54,115 bases of DNA from Clostridia bacterium (GTDB lineage: Bacteria; Bacillota; Clostridia; Oscillospirales; Acutalibacteraceae), in assembly GCA_017473925.1 (NCBI GenBank), contig JAFUIY010000008.1, forward strand, positions 1-54,115. Reading direction: 5' to 3'. The notes beneath the pieces are model-generated. The model was not told the DNA's origin, made no database searches, and saw only the letters and a list, made by a program, of their open reading frames with translations. Shown in pieces: positions 8,432 through 17,605 of the stretch. Numbering within the stretch: the stretch's first letter is position 1; every line of letters starts with the position of its first letter. The position numbers were made by a program, and so were the translations under genes.

Positions 8432-8781
8432 TTACCGAATCTAAGAAAACAGGTCTCTGGGGTGAAATATATGCTGCAAGGTATCTCAGACAGAAGGGAT
8501 ACAGTATAAAATCATCCAATTACCGTCTTTCAGGCGGTGAAATAGATATCATTGCCGAAAAGGATGATGTCTTCTGTTTTGTCGAAGTCAAAACAAGAAG
8601 CGTCGGTGCTTATTTTTCTCCAGGCGAAGCTGTTGATTATCACAAGGAAAACAATATAAAAAATGCTGCGGCTGCTTATACGGCAAGGTATAAAATTGAT
8701 AAAGACATAAGATTTGATATTATTGAAATCATTCTTGATAATGAAAATTATAAGCTTAAGCATACGGAAAATGCTTTCTGA
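8428..8781 (+). CDS. yraN: UPF0102 / YraN-family nuclease-fold protein
   Basis: This 117-residue protein matches YraN. The motif [17 protein letters not shown] at the start and [21 protein letters not shown] in the middle form the endonuclease-like core (acidic, acidic, E-x-K of the PD-(D/E)xK fold). It is usually found next to rnhB, as here, where ATGA overlaps the rnhB stop. Its cell function is not settled; a role in DNA processing is often assumed. The C-terminus is slightly short but keeps DIRFDIIEI, the conserved last strand. Confidence 0.92.
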   Translation: MITESKKTGLWGEIYAARYLRQKGYSIKSSNYRLSGGEIDIIAEKDDVFCFVEVKTRSVGAYFSPGEAVDYHKENNIKNAAAAYTARYKIDKDIRFDIIEIILDNENYKLKHTENAF

Positions 8782-8790
8782 GGTTTAATT

Positions 8791-9708
8791 ATGCGATTTT
8801 TTGATTTACATTGTGACACTATAACGGAGCTTCATAAAAGAAAGGGAAGCCTTGCGAAGAATGACGGACACATTTCCCTTGACAGAGCTTCATATTTAAC
8901 GGAATATGTTCAGGATTATGCAATTTTCATTCCCGATGAATACAGAGGTAAAGCGGCTGTTGATTATTTTGACAGTGTATATGCTTATTATAAAAATGAA
9001 ATGAGCATAAACGGTATAAGTGAATATGCCGACAGAAAAAATACAAGATTTAAATCGATTCTTTCTGTTGAAGGCGGAGCAGGTTTGGGAGGCACAATTG
9101 ACGGACTTCATCATCTTGCAGACTGCTGTGTAAAGCTTATTACTATTACATGGAACGGCAGAAATGAGCTTGCAAGCGGTTGCTTTGATGAAGAGGATAT
9201 CGGTCTGACTTTTTTCGGAAAAGAAGCGATTAAGGAAATGGAAAAGCTCCGAATTGCCGCTGATGTTTCGCATCTTTCGGTAAAAGGCTTTTATGACCTT
9301 GCCGATATTGCAGAAAAGCCCTTTATGGCTTCACATTCATGCATTGATATAGTTGATAATTACAAGGCAAAGCACAGGAATCTTACAAAAGAACAGGTTA
9401 AGATTATTGCTGAACATAAAGGTGTTATAGGCATCAACCTCTGGGAAAAGCTTCTCGGTAACGAAGATAATTCTTCTGCTGCCGTACTCCGTCATATGAG
9501 TGAAATTATTGATGTCGGCGGAGAAGATATTGTCGCAATGGGAACTGACTTTGACGGCTGTGACATCAACCCTGACCTTGCAGGAATTGAAAAGATTCAG
9601 TCGCTTCATGACTATCTTTCTCGTCACGGTTTTGATGAAAAACTTCTTGATAAGATATTTTTCTCCAATGCAGACAGATTTTTTACTAATCTTCTATTTA
9701 CAAAATAA
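8791..9708 (+). CDS. Membrane dipeptidase-like metallopeptidase (peptidase M19)
   Basis: This 305-residue TIM-barrel zinc hydrolase of the renal dipeptidase family cleaves dipeptides. Visible metal ligands are His7 and Asp9 (FDLHCDT) and the bridging Glu94 (SVEGGAG). Later boxes are ITWNGRNELASG, ADVSHLS, MASHSC and MGTDFDGC. No signal peptide is present, so it is probably cytosolic and recycles or degrades dipeptides. It begins nine bases after yraN with a GAGGT site and looks like the last gene of the rbgA transcript. The sequence directly after it contains the predicted thrC promoter. Confidence 0.92.
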   Translation: MRFFDLHCDTITELHKRKGSLAKNDGHISLDRASYLTEYVQDYAIFIPDEYRGKAAVDYFDSVYAYYKNEMSINGISEYADRKNTRFKSILSVEGGAGLGGTIDGLHHLADCCVKLITITWNGRNELASGCFDEEDIGLTFFGKEAIKEMEKLRIAADVSHLSVKGFYDLADIAEKPFMASHSCIDIVDNYKAKHRNLTKEQVKIIAEHKGVIGINLWEKLLGNEDNSSAAVLRHMSEIIDVGGEDIVAMGTDFDGCDINPDLAGIEKIQSLHDYLSRHGFDEKLLDKIFFSNADRFFTNLLFTK

Positions 9709-9730
9709 TATAGTTCTGTTATACTATAAT
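9698..9730 (+). promoter_or_regulatory. Possible thrC promoter
   Basis: TTACAA-N16-TATACT overlaps a better -10 match, TATAAT (9725-9730), which lacks a good -35. Either would give a short thrC leader. Confidence 0.35.
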
Positions 9731-9763
9731 GTGATTTTTATGAATTGAAAGGATGTAATCCGA

Positions 9764-11263
9764 ATGTTTTATACATCAACAAGAGATAAATCTCTTAAAG
9801 TGACTTCAGCCGAAGCTATCACAAAGGGCATTTCAGAGGAAGGCGGTCTTTTTGTACCCTGCGAAATTCCTCAGATTGACCTTGATTTTATCGCTTCAAT
9901 GAAGGACAAGTCATATATTGAAAGAGCAAAGAAGGTTCTTGCACTTTATCTTACAGACTTCACTGCAGATGAAATCGCAGCATTTGTTGAGGGTGCTTAC
10001 AAAGAGGGTAAATTCTCAAGTGATGAGGTAGCTCCCGTTGTAAATCTTCATGACAATGTGAATATTCTTGAGCTCTGGCACGGTCCCACATGTGCATTCA
10101 AGGATATGGCTCTTCAGCTTCTTCCTTATCTTCTTATCGGCTCATCAAAGAAGACTCTCAAGGATAAGGAAATCGTTATTCTTGTTGCAACATCAGGCGA
10201 CACAGGCAAGGCTGCACTTGAAGGCTTCAAGGATGTTGATTCAACAAAAATTCTTGTTTTCTATCCCAACGACGGTGTAAGCCCCATGCAGAAGCGTCAG
10301 ATGTGCACTCAGGAGGGCAACAATGTCGGTGTCTGTGCTATCAACGGCAACTTTGACGATGCCCAGACAGGCGTAAAGACTATCTTTACAGATGCTCAGA
10401 TCAAGGAAGTTTTTGCAAAGAATAACCTTGTATTCTCATCAGCTAACTCAATCAACTGGGGCAGACTTGTTCCTCAGATTGTTTACTATTTCTCTGCATA
10501 CTGCGATATGTTAAAGCAGGGCAAAATCAACCTCGGTGACAAAATCAATGTTGTTGTTCCCACAGGTAACTTCGGCAACATCCTTGCTGCTAACTATGCA
10601 ATGAAAATGGGGCTTCCCATAGGTAAGCTTATCTGTGCTTCAAATGCAAACAATGTTCTTACAGATTTCATCACAACAGGTAAGTACGACAGAAACAGAA
10701 GCTTCTTTGCTACTATTTCTCCCTCAATGGATATCCTTATTTCTTCAAACCTTGAAAGACTTATGTTCACTCTTCACGGTGAGGACGATGCAGCTGTCAG
10801 GGAGCTTTACGGTTCACTCAAGGATAACGGCACATTTGAAGTTTCAGAAGAGGTTCTTGCAAAAATCAAGGCTCTTTATTCTGCAGGCTGCTGTGACGAT
10901 GAAGAAACAAAGGCTACAATCAAAGAAGTATATGATACATACAACTATCTTTGCGATACACATACTGCAGTTGCTGTAAAGGTATGTGAAGACTACCGTA
11001 AGGAAACAGGCGATATGACACCCGTTGTTGTTGCATCAACAGCAAGCCCCTATAAGTTCTGTGCAAGCGTTCTCACAGCCCTTGAAGGCAGTGCTGACGG
11101 TGACGAATTCTCAATGCTTACACAGCTTGAAGAAAAGACAGGTGTTATCGCACCCGAACAGCTCAGAGGTCTTGAGAACAAAGAAGTCCGTTTCAATAAT
11201 GTATGTGAAAAAGATGCAGACAGCATGAGAAAGGTCTGCTTCGATATGCTCGGCATTGAATAA
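9764..11263 (+). CDS. thrC: Threonine synthase
   Basis: This 499-residue PLP enzyme converts O-phosphohomoserine to threonine. The N-terminus (MFYTSTRD, SAEAITKGISEEGGLFVP) is that of the longer, E. coli/yeast-type threonine synthases. The PLP lysine is Lys113 in HGPTCAFKDMALQL. Further signatures are VATSGDTGKAALEGF, YPNDGVSPMQKRQM and the phosphate-binding VPTGNFGNILAANYA. It is encoded alone, preceded by AAAGGA and followed directly by an AT-rich repeat element. No threonine attenuator or T-box was seen upstream. Confidence 0.96.
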   Translation: MFYTSTRDKSLKVTSAEAITKGISEEGGLFVPCEIPQIDLDFIASMKDKSYIERAKKVLALYLTDFTADEIAAFVEGAYKEGKFSSDEVAPVVNLHDNVNILELWHGPTCAFKDMALQLLPYLLIGSSKKTLKDKEIVILVATSGDTGKAALEGFKDVDSTKILVFYPNDGVSPMQKRQMCTQEGNNVGVCAINGNFDDAQTGVKTIFTDAQIKEVFAKNNLVFSSANSINWGRLVPQIVYYFSAYCDMLKQGKINLGDKINVVVPTGNFGNILAANYAMKMGLPIGKLICASNANNVLTDFITTGKYDRNRSFFATISPSMDILISSNLERLMFTLHGEDDAAVRELYGSLKDNGTFEVSEEVLAKIKALYSAGCCDDEETKATIKEVYDTYNYLCDTHTAVAVKVCEDYRKETGDMTPVVVASTASPYKFCASVLTALEGSADGDEFSMLTQLEEKTGVIAPEQLRGLENKEVRFNNVCEKDADSMRKVCFDMLGIE

Positions 11264-11386
11264 TTTGCAATTGGAAATTTGCAATTCGCAATTCAGGAAA
11301 AGGCTACGCCTTTTGAACCATTATAATGGGGCAAGGGGTGAAACTCCTTCATAAATTGCACATTGATAATTGCGCATTGATAATTA
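11264..11386 (+). repeat. Short AT-rich hairpin repeat element
   Basis: A non-coding block of about 120 bases begins one base after the thrC stop. It has repeated TTTGCAATT/CGCAATT units at one end and ATTGCACATTGATAATTGC-like units at the other, roughly inverted. Between them are small hairpins: AAAAGGC/GCCTTTT (11298-11314) and the perfect palindrome CCATTATAATGG (11318-11329). The same style of element recurs near 20.8, 37.3 and 53.9 kb. Confidence 0.6.
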
Positions 11387-11415
11387 AAAAAATGAGGACG
11401 GTCTGTGCCGTCCTC
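11385..11415 (-). terminator. Terminator of the DUF1540 gene
   Basis: On the - strand, stem GAGGACGG/CCGTCCTC (arms 11394-11401 and 11408-11415) followed by a run of seven T. It lies nine bases after the mini-gene's stop. Confidence 0.85.
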
Positions 11416-11423
11416 TCAGTTTA

Positions 11424-11588
11424 TCAGCCGTTCATTGTCTTGTTGTCATTCATTCTGAATGTTTCGCAGGCTGTTTCACCGCATTTGCATGCTGTAGGAT
11501 TACCTACTGTGATGCAGTCAGCAGTGCAGTGGTTCTGTGTTGTGTGATATACGCAGTTCTTTACTTCGCACTTGATTTTGTTTTCCAT
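11424..11588 (-). CDS. DUF1540 cysteine-rich mini-protein
   Basis: This 54-residue protein is encoded on the opposite strand to its neighbours. It has a spaced cysteine set (KCEVKNCVYH, CTADCITVG, ACKCGETACETF) that matches DUF1540, a small probable metal-binding domain common in Clostridia and Bacilli. The start has a clear AAAGGTGA ribosome site five bases upstream, the stop is doubled (TGA TAA), and a perfect terminator follows, so the gene is well supported despite its size. The family has no firmly established function; spore or storage roles have been suggested for similar Cys-rich mini-proteins. Confidence 0.88.
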   Translation of the reverse strand: MENKIKCEVKNCVYHTTQNHCTADCITVGNPTACKCGETACETFRMNDNKTMNG

Positions 11589-11693
11589 TTTTATCACCTT
11601 TGATAATTTATTGTGAGAATTATCTCGTATATAGTATTTACGGAACAGTCACTATTATTTTTACCATTTTTTACTATTTAAGGAGGCGGCATA

Positions 11694-12383
11694 ATGAATC
11701 TTTTCGGCATCGGAGACACACATCTTACATTCGGCAAAAACAAGCCCATGGATATATTCAAGGGCTGGGATAACTATGTTGAAAGACTCGAAAAGCAATG
11801 GCGTGCTGTCGTTACTCCTGAGGATACAGTCGTAATAAACGGAGATATCTCATGGTCAATGAAGCTCAGTGAATGCTATGAGGATTTTAAGTTTCTTCAT
11901 GAGCTTCCCGGCAGAAAAATTATCATGAAGGGAAATCACGATTACTGGTGGACAACACTTAATAAAATGAATAATTATCTTAAAGAGAATGAATTTGACA
12001 CAATTGACATTCTTTTCAATAATTCTTTCAGTTTCGGGGATTATGCTGTGTGCGGAACACGTGGCTGGTTCTATGATTCACCTGAGAGTGACAACAAGGT
12101 AATTCTTCGTGAAAGACAGCGTCTTATCCGTTCAATTGAAGCAGGTCTTGAACAGGGTAAGGAGCCGATTGTTTTTCTTCATTATCCTCCTGTTTTTGAT
12201 GACAGAGTATGCGAAGAAATATATTCCGTACTGACAGAGTATGAAATAAAGCGTTGCTATTTCGGACACATTCACGGTGAAAAGACAGGGAAGTATGATC
12301 ATTTTGAAAGAGACAACATAAAGTTTTCGCTGATTTCCTGCGATTGGCTTAAGTTTTGTCCAAAATTAATAGAAAAAGCCTGA
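11694..12383 (+). CDS. Calcineurin-like metallophosphoesterase
   Basis: This 229-residue cytosolic phosphoesterase has the full dimetal set. Asp8 and His10 lie in GDTHLTF, then NGDISWS, KGNHDYWW, a His in FLHYPPVF, and the final FGHIHGE. The CGTRGWFYDS block is typical of the YkoQ/YvnB-related predicted phosphohydrolases of Firmicutes. The substrate is unknown. It starts with an AAGGAGG site and stands alone between the DUF1540 gene and the trigger factor promoter. Confidence 0.92.
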   Translation: MNLFGIGDTHLTFGKNKPMDIFKGWDNYVERLEKQWRAVVTPEDTVVINGDISWSMKLSECYEDFKFLHELPGRKIIMKGNHDYWWTTLNKMNNYLKENEFDTIDILFNNSFSFGDYAVCGTRGWFYDSPESDNKVILRERQRLIRSIEAGLEQGKEPIVFLHYPPVFDDRVCEEIYSVLTEYEIKRCYFGHIHGEKTGKYDHFERDNIKFSLISCDWLKFCPKLIEKA

Positions 12384-12442
12384 AAAACCTTAACAAATTT
12401 TCCATATTTTTTTAAATAATAGTGGAAATTATTTTTATAATT

Positions 12443-12489
12443 TGTTATAATACAAAAGTTGAAATATATCATCTCATATTAATATGAGA
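12443..12489 (+). promoter_or_regulatory. tig promoter (extended -10) and leader palindrome
   Basis: An extended -10, TGTTATAAT (12443-12451), has only a weak -35 (TGGAAA, 12423). Just downstream in the leader is a perfect 18-base palindrome, TCTCATATTAATATGAGA (12472-12489). It ends two bases before the CGGAGGA ribosome site. It could be an operator or an RNA hairpin that hides the ribosome site. Confidence 0.5.
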
Positions 12490-12505
12490 ACGGAGGAAAA
12501 TTTAA

Positions 12506-13882
12506 ATGAGTTTAAAATCATGCGAAAAAACCGGTACAAATGAAGTAACACTTGAGCTTTCAATCAGCGCTGAAGCATTTGCTGACGCTAACAACAAGGC
12601 TTACAACAAGGTTAAGAAGAGCATTAATGTTCCCGGTTTCAGAAAGGGTAAGGCTCCCAAAGCTTTTATTGAAAAGTTCTACGGCGAAGGCGTATTCTAC
12701 GATGATGCACTTGAAATCGCATTCCCCGAAGCATACGAAGCAGCTGTTGAAGAAGCAGGTATTGACCCTGTTGACAACCCCTTTGCATTTGACATCAAGT
12801 CAATCGGCAAGGAAGGTGTTGAGCTTTCATGCAAGGTTACAGTAAAGCCCGAAATCGAGCTTGGTGAATATAAGGGCCTCAAGGCTGAAAAGGAAGCTGT
12901 AGCTGTTACAGCTGAAGAAGTTGAAGCAGAGCTTCAGAAGAAGCTTGAAGACTGTGCAAGAATCGTTGATGTTGATGACAGAGCAGTTGCTGACGGCGAT
13001 ATCGTTACAATCGACTACGAAGGCTTCAATGACGGCGTTGCATTCGACGGCGGTAAGGCTGAAGAATTTGACCTTACAATCGGCAGCGGTCAGTTCATCC
13101 CCGGTTTTGAAGAGAAGATTATCGGTCACACAATCGGTGAAGAATTCGATATCGATGTTACATTCCCCGAAGAATATCATGCAGAAGACCTTGCAGGCAA
13201 GCCCGTTGTTTTCAAAATCAAGCTTCACGGCATCAAGGTTAAGGAGCTTCCCGAGCTTGATGATGAGTTTGCAAAGGATGTCAGCGAATTCGACACACTT
13301 GCAGAGCTCAGGGCTGACCTTGAAAAGAACATGACAGAAGCTAAGCAGGCAAATGCTGACAAGGCTTTTGAGTCAAAGCTTCTCGACCTCGTTGTTGAAG
13401 CTGTAAGCGGTGAAATTCCCGAATGTATGATTGAAAAAGGCATTGATGACATGATCAGCGATATGGATTACAGACTCCGTATGCAGGGCCTTGATTTCAA
13501 GACATACATGACATACATCGGTATGGATGAAAAGACAGTCAGAGAGCAGTACAGAGCTCAGGCTGAAAAAGATGTCAAGCTCATGCTTGCTCTTGAAAAG
13601 ATTGTGGCTAACGAAGGTCTTGAAGCATCAGAAGAAGATATCAATGAGCTTTATCAGAAGTATGCTGATGCTTACGGTATGGAGCTTGACCAGATCAAGG
13701 CTGCTATCCCCGAGAAGACAGCTAAGGGCGACATCGTAAACAAGAAGGCTATTGACTTCATCGTTGCTAATGCAAAGGCTGCAAAGCCCAGAAAGACAGC
13801 AGCTAAGAAGACAACAACAAAGAAGACAACAAAGAAAGCAGAAGCTGCTGAAGATGCTCCCGCAGAAGAATCAGCAGAATAA
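12506..13882 (+). CDS. tig: Trigger factor, ribosome-bound chaperone and prolyl isomerase
   Basis: This 458-residue protein binds nascent chains at the ribosome exit. The N-terminal ribosome-binding domain carries the signature VPGFRKGKAPKAFIEKFYG (G-F-R-x-G-x-x-P). The FKBP-type isomerase domain spans about 150-245 (DGDIVTIDYEGFNDGVAFDGG, split here as a motif region, and GSGQFIPGFEEKIIG). The helical C-domain follows. An extra tail of about 35 residues, rich in Lys, Ala and Thr then acidic (AAKKTTTKKTTKKAE, ending AEESAE), goes beyond the usual chaperone length. tig, clpP and clpX stand in a row, a common order, linking folding and proteolysis. Confidence 0.97.
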   Translation: MSLKSCEKTGTNEVTLELSISAEAFADANNKAYNKVKKSINVPGFRKGKAPKAFIEKFYGEGVFYDDALEIAFPEAYEAAVEEAGIDPVDNPFAFDIKSIGKEGVELSCKVTVKPEIELGEYKGLKAEKEAVAVTAEEVEAELQKKLEDCARIVDVDDRAVADGDIVTIDYEGFNDGVAFDGGKAEEFDLTIGSGQFIPGFEEKIIGHTIGEEFDIDVTFPEEYHAEDLAGKPVVFKIKLHGIKVKELPELDDEFAKDVSEFDTLAELRADLEKNMTEAKQANADKAFESKLLDLVVEAVSGEIPECMIEKGIDDMISDMDYRLRMQGLDFKTYMTYIGMDEKTVREQYRAQAEKDVKLMLALEKIVANEGLEASEEDINELYQKYADAYGMELDQIKAAIPEKTAKGDIVNKKAIDFIVANAKAAKPRKTAAKKTTTKKTTKKAEAAEDAPAEESAE

Positions 13883-13940
13883 TTCTGAATAAATTTCTTT
13901 AAACCGAACTATAATTTAAGAGTCCAAGGAGGTTATTATT

Positions 13941-14522
13941 ATGGCATTGGTACCTACCGTCATTGAACAGACAAACAGAGGCGAAAGAGCTTATGATATT
14001 TACTCACGCCTTCTCAATGACAGAATTATCGTTCTCTCAGATGAAGTTAATGATGCAACGGCAAGCCTTGTTGTAGCACAGCTTCTCTTCCTTGAAAGTC
14101 AGGATGCTGATAAGGACATCAGTCTTTATATCAACAGTCCCGGCGGCTCTGTTTCTGCAGGTATGGCTATCTACGATACTATGCAGTATATTAAATGTGA
14201 TGTATCAACAATCTGCATGGGTATGGCTGCTTCAATGGGTGCATTCCTTCTTTCAAGCGGTGCAAAGGGCAAGAGATATGCTCTCCCCAACAGCCTTATC
14301 ATGATTCATCAGCCCTTAGGCGGTGCAAAGGGTCAGGCAACAGATATTGAAATCGTTGCAAAGCAGATTCTCAAGACAAAGGAAAATCTCAACAGAATTC
14401 TTGCTGAAAACACAGGCAAGCCCATTGAACAGATTTACCTTGACACTGAGCGTGACAATTACATGAATGCTCAGGAAGCTCTTGAGTACGGTCTTGTTGA
14501 TAAGGTTATCACACACAGATAA
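13941..14522 (+). CDS. clpP: ATP-dependent Clp protease proteolytic subunit
   Basis: This 193-residue serine peptidase forms the tetradecameric chamber of ClpXP. The catalytic triad is intact: Ser98 ([11 protein letters not shown]), His123 ([12 protein letters not shown]) and Asp172 (DTERDNYM). The N-terminal axial loop ([20 protein letters not shown]) is normal. The gene has an AAGGAGG site and a TATAAT box (13910-13915) upstream without a convincing -35. It is separated from clpX by a hairpin, so the two may be expressed at different levels. Confidence 0.97.
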   Translation: MALVPTVIEQTNRGERAYDIYSRLLNDRIIVLSDEVNDATASLVVAQLLFLESQDADKDISLYINSPGGSVSAGMAIYDTMQYIKCDVSTICMGMAASMGAFLLSSGAKGKRYALPNSLIMIHQPLGGAKGQATDIEIVAKQILKTKENLNRILAENTGKPIEQIYLDTERDNYMNAQEALEYGLVDKVITHR

Positions 14523-14528
14523 AATCAG

Positions 14529-14560
14529 AACGGGCAAATCAGTCGGTTTGCCCGTTAGTT
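14529..14560 (+). terminator. Hairpin between clpP and clpX
   Basis: A ten-pair perfect stem AACGGGCAAA/TTTGCCCGTT with an eight-base loop, followed by the weak tail AGTTTT. It is likely a partial terminator or processing site, because clpX starts 24 bases later. Confidence 0.65.
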
Positions 14561-14583
14561 TTCATTAAGGAGTTGAATTATCA

Positions 14584-15879
14584 TTGGCTAAAAATGACGA
14601 TTCAAAAACAGTTCGTTGTTCCTTCTGCGGTAAATCGCAGGATATGGTAAGAAAGCTCATTGCAGGCCCCAACAATGTTTACATCTGCGATGAATGTACC
14701 GGGCTGTGTCTTTCAATAATTGAAGAAGAGGATTATTATTCACAGCCGACAAAAAAAGGTGCAAAGGGTGTTTCTAAGAGAAATCTCCCTAAGCCTGCAG
14801 AAATCAAGGCTAAGCTTGATGAATATGTAATCGGTCAGGACAGTGCAAAAACAGCTCTTTCCGTTGCAGTTTACAATCATTATAAACGTATCTATTTCGG
14901 TCAGGACTGTGATGTTGATATACAGAAGAGCAATGTTCTTCTGCTCGGTCCCACAGGTGTCGGCAAGACAATGCTTGCCCAGACACTTGCAAAGATAATT
15001 GATGTTCCCTTTGCCATTGCCGATGCAACTACACTCACAGAGGCAGGTTATGTCGGTGAAGATGTTGAGAATATTCTTCTCCGTCTTATTCAGGCAGCTG
15101 ATTTCGATATAGAAAAGGCTGAAAGAGGCATTATCTATGTCGATGAAATTGATAAGATTTCACGCCGTTCCGAAAATCCCTCAATCACAAGGGATGTCAG
15201 CGGTGAGGGTGTTCAGCAGGCGCTTCTGAAAATTCTTGAAGGCACTGTGGCAAATGTTCCTCCTCAGGGCGGAAGAAAGCATCCTCAGCAGGAGTTTATT
15301 CAGATTGACACAACAAATATTCTCTTTATCTGTGGTGGTGCATTCGACGGCATCGAAAAGATAATTGAAAAGAGAATGGGTAATTCAGTTATCGGCTTTG
15401 AAGCTGAAGTCAAGAGCAAGGCAGAGCTTGATTCTGATTATATCATGGCTCAGGCAACACCTCAGGATATCGTAAAGTTCGGTCTTATTCCCGAGCTTGT
15501 AGGACGAGTTCCCGTTATAACACCTCTTCAGAATCTTGACAGAGAGGCACTCGTAAGAATTCTGAGAGAACCTAAGAACTCAATCGTCAAGCAGTATATT
15601 CAGCTGTTTGATATGGACAAGGCTGAGCTTGTTTTCACAGATGATGCTCTTGAAGCGGTTGCTGAAATGGCACTTGAAAAGAAAACAGGTGCAAGAGGTC
15701 TTCGTGCAATAATGGAAAAAGCTCTTCTTGATATAATGTTCACAGTTCCCTCAGACCCCACAATTTCAAGGGTTACAATCACAAAGAACTGTATCGTTAA
15801 CGGTGAAGCACCCGTTATTGAACATGATATGTCAAGAGAAACAGAGAAAAAAGAAAAACCTGCCGTAGCAGGAGCATAA
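14584..15879 (+). CDS. clpX: ATP-dependent unfoldase ClpX
   Basis: This 431-residue AAA+ unfoldase delivers substrates to ClpP. The N-terminal zinc finger has Cys12, Cys15, Cys35 and Cys38 (RCSFCGK and ICDEC). Walker A is GPTGVGKT at 122-129 and Walker B is IIYVDEID at 183-190. The pore loop [10 protein letters not shown] and the ClpP-docking IGF-type loop (VIGFEAE) are both present. The start is a TTG at 14584, set by the AAGGAG at 14567-14572; no ATG lies before the zinc finger. Confidence 0.96.
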   Translation: MAKNDDSKTVRCSFCGKSQDMVRKLIAGPNNVYICDECTGLCLSIIEEEDYYSQPTKKGAKGVSKRNLPKPAEIKAKLDEYVIGQDSAKTALSVAVYNHYKRIYFGQDCDVDIQKSNVLLLGPTGVGKTMLAQTLAKIIDVPFAIADATTLTEAGYVGEDVENILLRLIQAADFDIEKAERGIIYVDEIDKISRRSENPSITRDVSGEGVQQALLKILEGTVANVPPQGGRKHPQQEFIQIDTTNILFICGGAFDGIEKIIEKRMGNSVIGFEAEVKSKAELDSDYIMAQATPQDIVKFGLIPELVGRVPVITPLQNLDREALVRILREPKNSIVKQYIQLFDMDKAELVFTDDALEAVAEMALEKKTGARGLRAIMEKALLDIMFTVPSDPTISRVTITKNCIVNGEAPVIEHDMSRETEKKEKPAVAGA

Positions 15880-15880
15880 T

Positions 15881-15911
15881 AAAACGGTCACCTTGATAGG
15901 GTGACCGTTTT
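15881..15911. terminator. Bidirectional terminator between clpX and a hydrolase gene
   Basis: A 12-pair stem AAAACGGTCACC/GGTGACCGTTTT flanked by A and T runs. It serves the two convergent genes on either side. Confidence 0.88.
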
Positions 15912-15915
15912 ATAG

Positions 15916-16869
15916 TTATACCGTTACTTTTTTGTTGTCTATATCTTCGCAGACTTTATCCATGAACTTTATTCCGCTTTCAACACACTGCATTGATTTT
16001 TCACTTTTGAGAGTGAGGTGGAAGTCATGACCGTAAAGAAGACCGTCTGCATAAGATGTAGAAACATAAGGACAATGCTTCATTAGTTTTTCTGCCATAG
16101 GTCTGCCCTGATTGGGGCATACGAAGTCTGAATCTGACCATGAAATGAATGCAGGACACCAGTTGTCATTTACAAAATCATTTACGCTCATATATTTAAA
16201 ATACTCATAATCATAAATATCGCTCAGGTCTTCTTTCAGCTTATATCCTACAAGCATGGATGCAAGCTCCGGAATAATACCGAGAGGGAGCTTTGCACTG
16301 AGCATTTCTTTAAGGTCATAGGGGCCCGAATTGAGCACAAGACCTGCAATATCAATGTTAACAGCTGGAACATGAAGCTCTTCATTGAGACCGTCATTGA
16401 ATCGTAAAGCGGCGATGTATGCTGCAAGGAATGCACCCGCTGAGTCACCGGTAACAATTATTTTATCAGTATCAATATTATATTCCTGAGCAAGAACATT
16501 GATATGATTTGCTGAGTTGACTGCATCTTCAAGACAGCCGAAAATGTTGACAGCAGGGGGCATACGGTAGTTGACATTGTATACAAAGTAACCACGGCTT
16601 GCATAAAGCTCTGAAAGAGTTTTTCTGTAATCCTTATCACCCATAACAAAGCCGCCGCCATGGAAATTCAGAATTATCGGATGTTTTTTTCCGTCTTTGA
16701 GAAGACTCGGGTCAAAATAAAGGTCACCTACAGTCATTTTAGGGTCTATGTCACTGTATGCGATGTCTTTTACAGCATAAATGTTTTCTATATTATAAGG
16801 ATTCTGAGGCTTATCAAACACAACGTCAATAGCCTTGAAAATAAATTGAGATTTATTCATAAAATACAC
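15916..16869 (-). CDS. Alpha/beta hydrolase, HSL-type carboxylesterase
   Basis: This 317-residue enzyme of the hormone-sensitive lipase type has the oxyanion-hole motif HGGGF (70-74) and the nucleophile Ser143 in GDSAGAF. A likely acid is in SWSDSDFVCP and the likely catalytic His in YGHDFH. No signal peptide is evident, so it probably acts in the cytosol on short-chain or acetylated esters. Given the neighbouring glycosidases, deacetylation of imported sugars is possible but only inferred. It is a single gene with its own promoter and a strong terminator. The SD AAGGAAGGTG precedes the ATG. Confidence 0.88.
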   Translation of the reverse strand: MYFMNKSQFIFKAIDVVFDKPQNPYNIENIYAVKDIAYSDIDPKMTVGDLYFDPSLLKDGKKHPIILNFHGGGFVMGDKDYRKTLSELYASRGYFVYNVNYRMPPAVNIFGCLEDAVNSANHINVLAQEYNIDTDKIIVTGDSAGAFLAAYIAALRFNDGLNEELHVPAVNIDIAGLVLNSGPYDLKEMLSAKLPLGIIPELASMLVGYKLKEDLSDIYDYEYFKYMSVNDFVNDNWCPAFISWSDSDFVCPNQGRPMAEKLMKHCPYVSTSYADGLLYGHDFHLTLKSEKSMQCVESGIKFMDKVCEDIDNKKVTV

Positions 16870-16890
16870 CTTCCTTATAAAATTTATACT

Positions 16891-16919
16891 ATTTTACCAT
16901 ATTTTAATAAAAAAATCAA
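16891..16919 (-). promoter_or_regulatory. Promoter of the HSL-type hydrolase gene
   Basis: On the - strand, TTGATT-N17-TAAAAT, about 22 bases upstream of the ATG at 16869. It is divergent from the nitroreductase promoter. Confidence 0.55.
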
Positions 16920-16949
16920 ATAATGTTGTTCAATATCTTAAAATTCATA

Positions 16950-16978
16950 TTGTAATTTTGTAAAAATTTTGTTAAAAT
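16950..16978 (+). promoter_or_regulatory. Promoter of the nitroreductase gene
   Basis: TTGTAA-N17-TAAAAT ends 30 bases before the chosen ATG at 17009. Confidence 0.5.
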
Positions 16979-17008
16979 TATATTATTAAAATGAATGGAG
17001 AAAAGCAC

Positions 17009-17527
17009 ATGAATGAAATTATAAGAAACATAAAAACAAGAAGAAGCGTCAGAAAATTTTCAGCTAAGCCGGTCGAAGATAATATTCTTAATGAAATAAT
17101 CACTGCAGGGCTTTATGCACCCAGTGCAATGAATACTCAGCTGTGGCAGATTACTGTTATTAAAAATGAAGATATGCTTGTCCGTCTTCAGAAGGCTGTT
17201 GCAAAAGCACTTGACAGACCGGATTATCACAGATTCTATAATTGTCCCGTATTTATTATTGTTACCGTGCCTGAGGATTACCGTCACGGTGCAGTTGATA
17301 CGGCATGTGTGCTTCAGAATATGTTTCTTGCTGCACATTCACTCGGCGTCGGCTCTGTATGGATAAATCAGCTCAGGGACTGTTATGATAACAGGGAAGT
17401 CAGAGAGCTTCTGACAGAGGCAGGAATTCCCGAAAATCATATCTGCTTCGGCTGTGCTGCAATCGGTTATCCTGACTGTGAATTGCCCTCTGACAGAGAG
17501 AACAAGGGTGTTGTTAAGTTCTTTTAA
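17009..17527 (+). CDS. Nitroreductase-family FMN oxidoreductase
   Basis: This 172-residue flavoprotein reduces nitro, quinone or similar acceptors with NAD(P)H. The signature RRSVRKFSAKPVEDNILNEI lies near the N-terminus, followed by APSAMNTQLWQITVI (FMN phosphate site) and the C-terminal ALGVGSVWI-like block SLGVGSVWINQLRD and IGYPD. The short length is that of the compact subfamily. The ATG at 17009 has GGAG eight bases upstream; an in-frame ATG at 16991 has no ribosome site. The physiological acceptor is unknown. Confidence 0.92.
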   Translation: MNEIIRNIKTRRSVRKFSAKPVEDNILNEIITAGLYAPSAMNTQLWQITVIKNEDMLVRLQKAVAKALDRPDYHRFYNCPVFIIVTVPEDYRHGAVDTACVLQNMFLAAHSLGVGSVWINQLRDCYDNREVRELLTEAGIPENHICFGCAAIGYPDCELPSDRENKGVVKFF

Positions 17528-17544
17528 AATATTTTATTTAATGA

Positions 17545-17573
17545 TTGTATTTCATGACTGATGATGATATAAT
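17545..17573 (+). promoter_or_regulatory. Promoter of the alpha-mannosidase gene
   Basis: TTGTAT-N17-TATAAT, 32 bases before the ATG at 17606. Confidence 0.7.
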
Positions 17574-17605
17574 TAATTGACTCTTTATGAGAAAGGAAGA
17601 AAAAT

